From: CAYMJV01 sp964390545
Lineage (GTDB): Bacteria; Desulfobacterota; BSN033; UBA1163
Assembly: GCA_964390545.1 (NCBI GenBank)
Contig: CAYMJV010000005.1
Coordinates: 1-63,766, forward strand
Length of the DNA: 63,766 bases
Direction of reading: 5' to 3'
Shown: positions 17,038 through 23,693 of the stretch, piece by piece
Numbering within the stretch: the first letter of the stretch is position 1
How the letters are laid out: each line of letters starts with the position of its first letter
Notes under the pieces: model-generated
Database searches by the model: none
The model's input: the letters and a program-made list of their open reading frames with translations, nothing else
Told to the model about the DNA's origin: nothing
Translations under genes and position numbers: made by a program

Positions 17038-17805
17038 TCATCTCAGATAGATCCTCAGGAAGACGAAGACCGGGACGAGCGTGAGGAGAAGCAGTTCCCC
17101 CCACCCAAATCTTCCGGCGGTCGTTTCAGGCATCGTTCCCTGATAACCTCTGGAAAGCATGGCCAGATAGACCCGTTCCCCGCGGTTAAAACTCCTCAAG
17201 AAGAGCCATCCCACCATGTGACCAATGACCTTCGAGTGCCAGAGCCACTTCCCTCCGAAGCACCTCGAATCCCTTGCCCTTTTCATCCGATGGATTTCAT
17301 CGATGAGAATGAACGAGTAACGGTACATGAAGGAGATAAGAATGGTAAAAATTCTGGGAGTTCTCAGTCTCTCCATTCCCTTGATCAACTGGGGAAAAGA
17401 GGTCGTGGAGGAGAGAAGAATGATGGCAAAGACCCCCAGACAAGACTTGACAACCACATTCCACAGGATCCAAAGGCCGCTCTGAGAGACGGAAAGTCCT
17501 CCAAGGCCCAGATTGTAGCCTCCCCCTAAGGTATCCTTCTTCATAAAAGGAATAGAAAGGCTCACCAGAAAGAGAAAGGGAAGAATGACCACGATCTTCC
17601 TCGCCAAATGGCCCAAAGGAAGCCTTGCAAGGAGGGCGATGCTGATGAGGGCCAGGGTCAGAAGGCCAAAGAGAAGAAAGGAGGAGGGCTGAGAACTGAC
17701 CCCCACTAGAATCAAAGAGAAGAAGACAATGATCTTTGCTCTGGCGTCCAAGTGGTGGATTGGACTTTCGACACCGCTGTGATGATCTAAAAAGGCATGC
17801 CTCAT
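17038..17805 (-). CDS. cbiQ: Energy-coupling factor transmembrane protein (CbiQ/EcfT)
   Basis: A 255-residue integral membrane protein with several hydrophobic helices and the EcfT coupling region: SPIHHLDARAKIIVFFSLIL at the start, and the ARG-like signature in the cytoplasmic loop (KRARDSRCFGG and LAMLSRGYQG) that binds the ATPases. An AAGGACG site precedes the ATG. It follows the amidohydrolase by 11 bases and precedes cbiO, so these three are probably one unit. Confidence 0.9.
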   Translation of the reverse strand: MRHAFLDHHSGVESPIHHLDARAKIIVFFSLILVGVSSQPSSFLLFGLLTLALISIALLARLPLGHLARKIVVILPFLFLVSLSIPFMKKDTLGGGYNLGLGGLSVSQSGLWILWNVVVKSCLGVFAIILLSSTTSFPQLIKGMERLRTPRIFTILISFMYRYSFILIDEIHRMKRARDSRCFGGKWLWHSKVIGHMVGWLFLRSFNRGERVYLAMLSRGYQGTMPETTAGRFGWGELLLLTLVPVFVFLRIYLR

Positions 17806-17816
17806 TTATCCGTCCT

Positions 17817-18659
17817 TCAGTCCAATGCCAGCAAGCTTGATAAATTAAGCCCCAGGATCTTTCTCTGATCTTCTTTTGACAGACCCGAGTCTTCCAGTTC
17901 TCGAAAATATTTTCGAGGGGAAAGGAGAGGAAAGTCCGTCCCGAAGAGGATCTTCTTAACTCCAACGATCTCACTTACTACCGCGTAGATCTTCTTAGAA
18001 TAAAGATAGGGAGAGGCGGCCGTATCGTAATAGACGTTGGCCATGCCTTTTGCGACCTCTGGCATCATTTCATAAAAAGGGAGCCCGCCACCCCAGTGAG
18101 CCAGCACGATGGGCAGGTTTGGAAAAGAGAGAATGAGATCATAAAAACGCTCAAGAGGGGTTCTCCCTTTCCCGGGATAAGAATGGCCGAGCGTTTCATT
18201 CACATGAAGGAGCAAGGGGATTCCCTTCTTTCCCATCTGGGTGAGAATGGGCTTCACGGCCCCGATGTCCTGGGGAGTCATCTCCCGACGGTAGAAGGCT
18301 ATCTCCCCTACCCCTCTTACCCCCTCTTTCAAGTAAACCTCCAGTTCTTTCTCTGACCAACCGGGGTCTGAGAAGAGAAGGATGATGAAGACGATCAAAC
18401 GATGGGGATACCGCGAGGCTGACTCTATCAGATATCGATTATGGAGGGAGCACAGATCCGCTTCGCTCCAGGGAAATCCGCAGATGATCGATCGCTCTAT
18501 ACCATATTCATCCATCGAAGCGATGAGGTCTTCGACCCCTGCCATTCTCGCCTTTGAATCTTTATAGATAGAAGAAAATCCCTGATCCCTTTTGCAGTAA
18601 GCCTGCCGGTCCTTTCTCACTTCGTCTGGGAAGATATGGGTGTGACAGTCTATAATCAT
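17817..18659 (-). CDS. Amidohydrolase family protein (TIM-barrel metal hydrolase)
   Basis: A 280-residue protein starting MIIDCHTHIFPDEVRKDR, in which the HTH motif supplies two metal ligands. Further conserved points are LLHVNETLGHSYPGKGRT, the metal His region LPIVLAHWGGGLPFYEMMPE, and VKKILFGTDFPLLSP with the catalytic Asp. This is the amidohydrolase-2 (aminocarboxymuconate-semialdehyde decarboxylase-like) type, which includes hydrolases and decarboxylases; the substrate cannot be predicted. Close packing with cbiQ suggests co-transcription rather than shared chemistry. Confidence 0.88.
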   Translation of the reverse strand: MIIDCHTHIFPDEVRKDRQAYCKRDQGFSSIYKDSKARMAGVEDLIASMDEYGIERSIICGFPWSEADLCSLHNRYLIESASRYPHRLIVFIILLFSDPGWSEKELEVYLKEGVRGVGEIAFYRREMTPQDIGAVKPILTQMGKKGIPLLLHVNETLGHSYPGKGRTPLERFYDLILSFPNLPIVLAHWGGGLPFYEMMPEVAKGMANVYYDTAASPYLYSKKIYAVVSEIVGVKKILFGTDFPLLSPRKYFRELEDSGLSKEDQRKILGLNLSSLLALD

Positions 18660-18724
18660 GAGTTACCTTTTATCCCGCCCACTCGATGAAAGAAATGGAA
18701 TATTGGAAAAATGGAATGATGTAG

Positions 18725-18805
18725 AAGTAAGAGGTTAAGGTTAAGGCTAAGGGTTAGGTTAATTTTCAGAATTTCTCAACCTCAACCTAAGCCTCAACCT
18801 CCCGG
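18725..18805. repeat. Inverted repeat of GGTTAAGG/CCTTAACC words
   Basis: GAGGTTAAGGTTAAGGC on the left is nearly complementary to CCTAAGCCTCAACCTC on the right, separated by an AT-rich loop. It fills the spacer between the flavin reductase and amidohydrolase genes. A partial copy is present near 13287-13310. Confidence 0.7.
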
Positions 18806-18843
18806 TTTTCCAGTTTTCCATTACTCCATGATTCCCATGGGTC

Positions 18844-19413
18844 TCAAGGTTTGCCTTTTGTGAACCCATAATGGCCGAGGATCTTACCCAGGTTCCAATA
18901 TTCCTGGGCCCCAGGACAGAAGACAACGGGATGGGCTTTGGAAATATCAATTCGGCCTTTCTCTTTCTGAACCTCTTCTTTGACATGAAGCGCCACAATC
19001 TGCCCGAGAAAGAGATCGTGGCTTCCCAGAGGGAGGATGTCTTTCACCTGACATTCGAGTTGAACCGGACACTCGTCGATCAGCGGAGGTTTGACCTTTT
19101 CTGCCGGCACCGGTTTCCATCCCATGGCGGCGAATTTGTCCGTCTCCTTTCCCGAGAGGACGCCACAGGCGTCCACCTTCCGCACCATCTCCTCGGTTGG
19201 AAGGTTCACCACAAATTCTTTCGCTTTTTTTACACAGGCATGCGAGTATCGTCCAGGGCGAATCGATATGCCAACCATGGGAGGTTCGGAGTTGATCACT
19301 CCCACCCAGGCCAAGGTAATGATATTCGGCCTCCCTTCCTCATTCACACAGGTGATTAACACGACCGGGGTGGGAAAAAGCATGGTCGTGGGTGAAAGGC
19401 TTTTTCTTCCCAT
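18844..19413 (-). CDS. Flavin reductase family protein (FMN-binding split barrel)
   Basis: A 189-residue protein of the flavoredoxin/flavin reductase type. It begins MGRKSLSPTTMLFPTPVVLI and continues TCVNEEGRPNIITLAW, the usual FMN-binding start, followed by PPMVGISIRPGRYSHACVKK and FVVNLPTEEMV. It has AAGGAG in front of the ATG. Such proteins bind FMN and transfer electrons or reduce free flavin in anaerobes; the partner is unknown. It follows the threonylcarbamoyl-AMP synthase gene by 15 bases, hence likely co-transcribed. Confidence 0.9.
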   Translation of the reverse strand: MGRKSLSPTTMLFPTPVVLITCVNEEGRPNIITLAWVGVINSEPPMVGISIRPGRYSHACVKKAKEFVVNLPTEEMVRKVDACGVLSGKETDKFAAMGWKPVPAEKVKPPLIDECPVQLECQVKDILPLGSHDLFLGQIVALHVKEEVQKEKGRIDISKAHPVVFCPGAQEYWNLGKILGHYGFTKGKP

Positions 19414-19428
19414 TCTCTTTCTCCTTTT

Positions 19429-20037
19429 TTACAGAAAAAGGTTCACCTCTCCTTTCCCTTTTCGGATCACCTTTGGAAGATCATCGGAAAGGTCGATAAT
19501 GCTGGAGTGCTCTGCAACAATCACTTCTCCATCGATCACGAGGTCCAACTGTTTTCCGAACCGCTCTTCAATCTCGTCCGGGTCATTGTAAAGGCTCTCA
19601 TCGGGTTTATAGACACTCGTGCTGATGATGGGATGTCCCAATTCCTTCACCAAGGCAAGGCATATTTTATTATCAGGAATTCGAATCCCTACCGTCTTCT
19701 GTTTCGTCAAGGCGATCTTGGGGACCAATTTGGTGGCTTTCAGAATGAAGGTGTAAGCCCCCGGGAGGAGGCGCTTCATCGTCTTATACGCATAATTTGA
19801 AACATAAGCATATCGGCTGATATCTTTTAAATCGGAACAGATGAAACTGAGGGGCTTATTCCCATCGGTCTTTTTCAGTCGATGAATCTTCTTGATGGCC
19901 TCAGGGTTGAAAAGGTCGCAGCCCACCCCGTAGATGGTGTCCGTAGGATACCCAATCACCCCTCCCTCCTTCAAAACATCCACAACCTTCCTGATCAGCC
20001 TCTTTTGCGGATTCTTGGGATTGATGGTGATGATCAT
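19429..20037 (-). CDS. L-threonylcarbamoyladenylate synthase (Sua5/YrdC/YwlC family)
   Basis: A 202-residue YrdC-domain protein. The ATG at 20037 follows GGAGGAAAGGAA; a longer frame upstream has no comparable site. Conserved points are VLKEGGVIGYPTDTIYGVGC, KRLKKTDG-like basic residues, PLSFICSDLKDISRYA, LLPGAYTFILKATKLVP and VGIRIPDNKICLALVKELG. It makes threonylcarbamoyl-AMP from Thr, bicarbonate and ATP for the t6A37 tRNA modification. It is the short form without a Sua5 domain. Confidence 0.92.
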   Translation of the reverse strand: MIITINPKNPQKRLIRKVVDVLKEGGVIGYPTDTIYGVGCDLFNPEAIKKIHRLKKTDGNKPLSFICSDLKDISRYAYVSNYAYKTMKRLLPGAYTFILKATKLVPKIALTKQKTVGIRIPDNKICLALVKELGHPIISTSVYKPDESLYNDPDEIEERFGKQLDLVIDGEVIVAEHSSIIDLSDDLPKVIRKGKGEVNLFL

Positions 20038-20368
20038 TTCCTTTCCTCCTTCCAAAAACGATACCCCCCACCCTTCCACAAAATGGAACACGTGAGGGGC
20101 GGGGGGAGATATTTCTTACGCTCAATATGCCATTTATTTTTTTATACAAGACTTATATTCAGAAGTCAAACGAGCTCTAAGGGACAATTACGAAAATGCT
20201 GCAGAATGCCCCACCGTGCCTGTCCCGTCCTAACGGGATGGGCGGGCATGGATGAATGTGGCGATTTCAAAAAACCGATAGGCCGGACATTCTTGTCCGG
20301 CCACCGCATTTTCGCCGAGACTGGAAAGTCTCGGCTATCCGTGAAGTCCCCCCTGCGTGCAGGGAGCT
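20038..20368. repeat. Intergenic block with a composite palindromic repeat (20205-20350)
   Basis: No gene is supported here. From about 20205 it contains CCCGTCCTAACGGGATGGGCGGG, GGCCGGACATTCTTGTCCGGCC (22-base palindrome, arms GGCCGGACA), and GCCGAGACTGGAAAGTCTCGGC. The same three palindromes in reverse order and orientation are found at 45417-45545, so this is a mobile or dispersed composite repeat of about 140 bases. Confidence 0.75.
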
Positions 20369-21286
20369 TTACTCTTTGATAAGGAGGATGCGAACCGTAA
20401 TACGACCTGCCTGGTCGGCCATGGGTCGTCCCATCTCTTTCTCTTTCCCCTTCCCCACAGACTCTTTTTCCTTTGCTCTGGGGGATATCCTAAACGCTCT
20501 TGGAGCCACTTGCTGGGGTGCGGCCGGCTCTGCCTTTTGGGGAGAAGTCATTCCCTCTAATTTCTTTTCAAATTCCGGATAGGAAGCAGTCGGAAGGGAA
20601 GCGAGAAGGATATGCCCTTCCTCTCTTACGATCTCCCCCCCACATTCCTCGACCAAACCTTGAAGTTGAGAGACAGCCTTCTCCTGGTCTGAGACTCTCA
20701 GAGTGATTACTTGAGAAGGTTTAGCAGCAAGGGAATGAATGGCCACCTTTCCGATTTCTTTCCCTTCTGAGAGAGGGGTTTTCTCCTGTTCCATTTCTTT
20801 CGTTCGAGGCGCCTTTGAGAGAAGGGCTATCTCCTGATTTTCCTTCTTCGCCTCTTTTTGAGCCAAATGCGTATCCGTCTTTACTTCGGACCGGGGAGTT
20901 TTTGCTACGTCAACATCCTTTTCACGGGGTGGCTCCATGGGGATCATCTTGGTAATATAAAGGGCCACAAAGACAATAGCCACCATGGCCACGGCCTGGG
21001 CCGGAAGGTTCATTCGGCTTAGCCGGTGAACCCATCCCTGTCTGCTCCCCATCCTCTTCCGGTCTTCCTTCTTCTGATAAATCTCTGTCAGAAACCCTTC
21101 GGGCGCTTCCACCTCATCAACGGAATGAAGCCAGTTCATGGTCTTTTTGAATGTTTCAAAATCTTTTTGGCACCCCAAGCATGAAGCAAGATGTTCTTTG
21201 AGGACCTTTTCCTCCGAAGGATTCAAATCTCCTTCGAGTAAGGAAGAAAACCTCTCCCGAACTTTTTCGCATTCCATTGGCTTCAC
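20369..21286 (-). CDS. Anti-sigma factor with zinc-finger domain (zf-HC2)
   Basis: About 302-305 residues; the start is GTG at 21286 or the ATG at 21277, and AGGGAG fits the latter better. The N-terminal ZAS domain holds the zinc-binding pattern H-x3-C-x2-C in LKEHLASCLGCQKDFETF. One membrane helix follows at about residues 95-113 (AVAMVAIVFVALYITKM), then a long periplasmic part rich in Lys, Glu and Pro. This layout fits a membrane anti-sigma factor that holds the ECF sigma factor encoded just upstream. The C-terminal part resembles a DUF2275-like sensor but is divergent. Confidence 0.87.
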   Translation of the reverse strand: MKPMECEKVRERFSSLLEGDLNPSEEKVLKEHLASCLGCQKDFETFKKTMNWLHSVDEVEAPEGFLTEIYQKKEDRKRMGSRQGWVHRLSRMNLPAQAVAMVAIVFVALYITKMIPMEPPREKDVDVAKTPRSEVKTDTHLAQKEAKKENQEIALLSKAPRTKEMEQEKTPLSEGKEIGKVAIHSLAAKPSQVITLRVSDQEKAVSQLQGLVEECGGEIVREEGHILLASLPTASYPEFEKKLEGMTSPQKAEPAAPQQVAPRAFRISPRAKEKESVGKGKEKEMGRPMADQAGRITVRILLIKE

Positions 21287-21299
21287 TCCCTTTCAGCCC

Positions 21300-21475
21300 C
21301 GGCTTTGCCGGAGAAATTTCGAAATCCGAATATCGAAATCCGAAACAATTTCAAAATTCGAATGACCAAATTTTCAAACCTATTATTTTTTTCGTTTGAA
21401 ACATTTTGATTTTGAACATTCGGATTTGTTTCGAGTTTCGAGTTTCGTGCTTCGAATTTATGATCTGCGCCACGA
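21300..21475. repeat. Inverted repeat of TTCGAAATC/GATTTCGAA words
   Basis: GAAATTTCGAAATCCGAATATCG and later TCGGATTTGTTTCGAGTTTCGAGTTTCG form a long imperfect hairpin between the sigma and anti-sigma genes. The hairpin could attenuate read-through from sigma to anti-sigma. Confidence 0.65.
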
Positions 21476-21520
21476 GAGATTACCGACGTTCTTAGCAATA
21501 TTCAACTGCAAAAGAATAAT

Positions 21521-22111
21521 CTAATGAGTCATTCTCTCCAATTGTTCTTTGAGATCCATCCTTGCCCTGTGAATCTTTGATTTGACCGTCCCCTCCGGAA
21601 GGGAAAATAACTTCCCAATCTCCTCGTAAGAGAACCCCTGGAGGTCCCTTAAAACAATCAATTCTCTCTGCTCTTCCTTCAGTTGCAGAAGCCCTCTCTG
21701 GATCAGATCTTGAATCATCTTCTTCTCCAAAAGGGTTTCAGGATTATCCGAAGGGTCATAAACTTGCCTTGGTATTTCTCCGTCCTCAGTGTCAATCGGA
21801 TCATCCAGCGAATCCGATTGGAAGTATTTCCTTCTTTTGAGATATTTCCACCGGTTTCGGCAGTGGTTTACGGTGATTTGAATCAGCCAGGGTTCGAACT
21901 TCACCTCTTCCCTTAAGTTTTTAATCGATTCAAAAACGGAGAGAAAAACCTCCTGAGCCAGATCCTTTGCCTCCTCCTTGTTACCCAGCATGCGATAGGC
22001 AATATTGTACACTCTCCTCTGATAGGCAAGGACGACCTCTCCGAAGGCCTTTTCATCACCGGCCTTACAGGAGTCAATCACCTCTTTTTCAATCTTTGGA
22101 GAAGCCTGCAT
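21521..22111 (-). CDS. ECF RNA polymerase sigma factor (sigma-70 family)
   Basis: A 196-residue sigma factor with region 2 (VVLAYQRRVYNIAYRMLGNK, EEAKDLAQEVFLSVFESIKN, ITVNHCRNRWKYLKRR) and region 4 (LLQLKEEQRELIVLRDLQGF, SYEEIGKLFSLPEGTVKSKI). It lacks regions 1 and 3 and is therefore of the RpoE-like ECF group. The anti-sigma gene follows on the same strand. An RpoE-type promoter sits about 25-50 bases upstream, so autoregulation is very likely. The stress signal is unknown, but the anti-sigma factor is membrane bound, pointing to the envelope. Confidence 0.95.
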   Translation of the reverse strand: MQASPKIEKEVIDSCKAGDEKAFGEVVLAYQRRVYNIAYRMLGNKEEAKDLAQEVFLSVFESIKNLREEVKFEPWLIQITVNHCRNRWKYLKRRKYFQSDSLDDPIDTEDGEIPRQVYDPSDNPETLLEKKMIQDLIQRGLLQLKEEQRELIVLRDLQGFSYEEIGKLFSLPEGTVKSKIHRARMDLKEQLERMTH

Positions 22112-22136
22112 GGAAATCTGTTCTTCCCCTATATAT

Positions 22137-22164
22137 TAAGACAACAGAAAACTATTTTAGTTCC
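22137..22164 (-). promoter_or_regulatory. ECF (RpoE-type) promoter of the sigma-factor gene
   Basis: On the minus strand GGAACT (22164-22159), a 16-base spacer, then GTCTTA (22142-22137). This matches the RpoE-type consensus GGAACTT-N15/16-GTCTAA closely. Transcription should start near 22130, giving a leader of about 20 bases to the ATG at 22111. Confidence 0.75.
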
Positions 22165-22187
22165 AAGAGTTTCAATAAATCGTTCGC

Positions 22188-22751
22188 TCACTTCTTTCCA
22201 AAGATCTTGAGATACTTCCTCGATTTCTCATAGGCCTCGGCCAATTGTTCCTCCGATCTCTTTCGATCCTTTTCGTCAAGGGTCTTGACCACCTTTGCCG
22301 GAATTCCCAAGACGAGTGAATCATCAGGAATCTTCATCCCCGGCGGAACAACGCATCCGCCTCCGACGATCGAATGTCTTCCCACTTCCGCTCCATCTAA
22401 AACGATGGCCCCGATTCCAACAATGGCCCCCTCTTTCACGAGACATCCATGAAGGATGACCCCATGGCTGATGAGCACATTCTTTTCGATCGTGACAGGA
22501 TGATCCTTGGGGGATTCGACCAATACCTTATCCAGAAGAACAGATCGGTCTCCTACCACAATTCGGTTGCTATCCGCCCTGAGGACAGTCAAGGGCCATA
22601 CGCTTACATCTGGCCCAAGAACTACATCTCCGATCAACCTGGCGGTGGGATCGATAAAGACGCTTTCGTCAAACTGAGGGGATTTTCCTTCAAATGGGGT
22701 GATGTGTGAGAGGGGAGGAGGTTTACCTCTCCGGTTAGAGCTGGAAGTCAT
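22188..22751 (-). CDS. Gamma-carbonic-anhydrase-like left-handed beta-helix protein
   Basis: A 187-residue hexapeptide-repeat protein with a strong site (AGGAGGTGATC) before the ATG. The repeats run from about residue 30 to 145 (RLIGDVVLGPDVSVWPLTVL, VKEGAIVGIGAIVLDGAEVG, VGGGCVVPPG). Of the three zinc histidines of the family, two are retained in ISHGVILHGC (H96, H101). The first, usually in a VLHV context, is replaced by Val78 in SVLLDKVLVESP. The usual Arg and Asp of the active site (LRAD) are present. It is therefore probably not a normal carbonic anhydrase; it may be a structural or acyl-binding relative. It is transcribed towards the sigma gene, 76 bases upstream of it. Confidence 0.88.
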   Translation of the reverse strand: MTSSSNRRGKPPPLSHITPFEGKSPQFDESVFIDPTARLIGDVVLGPDVSVWPLTVLRADSNRIVVGDRSVLLDKVLVESPKDHPVTIEKNVLISHGVILHGCLVKEGAIVGIGAIVLDGAEVGRHSIVGGGCVVPPGMKIPDDSLVLGIPAKVVKTLDEKDRKRSEEQLAEAYEKSRKYLKIFGKK

Positions 22752-22784
22752 ACCGGATCACCTCCTCCTATTGATAAGACAAAC

Positions 22785-22885
22785 GGAATTATTCGAATGA
22801 TAACAAATTGGGCGAACAGTGCTGATTCTGATTATTCGCATTCGGCTAATTCGCTGCCATTCGTTTCATTTGCAAATGATATTTT
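22785..22885. repeat. ATTCGN-type hairpin repeat in a 460-base spacer
   Basis: Words such as TTATTCGAATGATAACAAAT, CATTCGGCTAATTCGCTGCC and ATTCGTTTCATTTGCAAATGA resemble the repeat at 190-397. The remainder of the spacer to 23149 includes a partial copy (near 23035-23060) of the CGACGGCGCCAAACCCCGA element that recurs at 23572. No gene is supported between 22752 and 23212. Confidence 0.55.
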
Positions 22886-23149
22886 TTCAGAGATGGCTGT
22901 CTCGGCATAGGTCAACCAGTTGATCTCCAAAAATCTCCACTGTTCCACGGAAGGACCTTAACGTCTATTTTCCCCTTTTTTTATACCATCAGACTTTTTT
23001 ATTCAATCTTTTTATTGAAAGAAAACCATGCGATACCTCGACGGCGCCAAACCCCGACTTCCGACCGCCATAGGCGAAGGGATGAACTGGTTCAGATACA
23101 TATGAGACAGAAGTGAGTTAAGGTAGAAGGGGAGATTGAGTACAAAGGG

Positions 23150-23178
23150 TTGATTTTTTTAACAAAGATGTCTATAAT
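23150..23178 (+). promoter_or_regulatory. Sigma-70 promoter of the small lipoprotein gene
   Basis: TTGATT (23150-23155), exactly 17 bases, then a perfect TATAAT (23173-23178). The start site would be near 23185, followed by AAGGAGGT and the ATG at 23213. This is one of the strongest-looking promoters in the window and suits an abundant envelope protein. Confidence 0.8.
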
Positions 23179-23212
23179 TATTTTATATTGTTTATAAGGA
23201 GGTAAACCTGAG

Positions 23213-23503
23213 ATGAAGAGAGCAATATCGGCCATCCTGTCATTTGCCATGATCAGTCTGTTCGTCGTCGCCTTGGTCGGATGTGGAGCCGACATCAAAG
23301 CCGAAAATGAAAAACTGAAGGCAGAGAATACCAGTATTAAGTCAGACAACGATAAACTGAAGCTTGAAGTTCAGAAATTGAAGGAAGAGATCCAGAAGGC
23401 AGCCGAGAAGGACGCAACCATCGGTTCCCTGAATGCAGAGAATGAGGCTCTCAAGAAACAAGTCGAGGACCTCAAGACCCATTTGACCAAGAAGAAAAAG
23501 TAA
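23213..23503 (+). CDS. Small Lpp-like coiled-coil lipoprotein
   Basis: A 96-residue protein with a signal peptide and lipobox VALVGC (Cys24), followed by an almost continuous coiled coil made of repeated words (IKAENEKLKAENTSIKSDND, LNAENEALKKQVEDLK) and a lysine tail (KKKK). In size, lipobox and C-terminal lysines it resembles the Braun lipoprotein that tethers the outer membrane to peptidoglycan, although homology is not certain. It has an AAGGAGG site, a strong promoter and its own terminator, so it is a stand-alone, probably highly expressed gene. Confidence 0.87.
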   Translation: MKRAISAILSFAMISLFVVALVGCGADIKAENEKLKAENTSIKSDNDKLKLEVQKLKEEIQKAAEKDATIGSLNAENEALKKQVEDLKTHLTKKKK

Positions 23504-23522
23504 CCCAGAGTGGGTACAAAAC

Positions 23523-23563
23523 AAAAAAGGGAGGACCCGATCACGGGGGGTTTTCCCTTTTTT
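23523..23563 (+). terminator. Rho-independent terminator after the lipoprotein gene
   Basis: AAAAAAGGGA...CCC and GGG...TCCCTTTTTT pair to a stem with an inner CCCGATCACGGG hairpin and end in a T-run. It lies 20 bases after the stop codon. Confidence 0.85.
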
Positions 23564-23567
23564 GATG

Positions 23568-23685
23568 CTTCGACGGCACCAAACCCCGATTTTTAAGTCG
23601 GGGTAAGAAGCGCCGCTCAGTATCAACCCTGAGCATACCTCGGGTTTTAGACCGGGGAGTCGAATGGGTTGATTCCTCCCCCATT
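23568..23685. repeat. Dispersed repeat (CGACGGCACCAAACCCC type)
   Basis: TCGACGGCACCAAACCCCGATTTTTAAGTCGGGG and GCGCCGCTCAGTATCAACCC are shared in part, inverted, with 43258-43330 and, in part, with 23035-23060. It fills the space in front of the PBP1A gene. Confidence 0.6.
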
Positions 23686-23693
23686 TCAATCCC

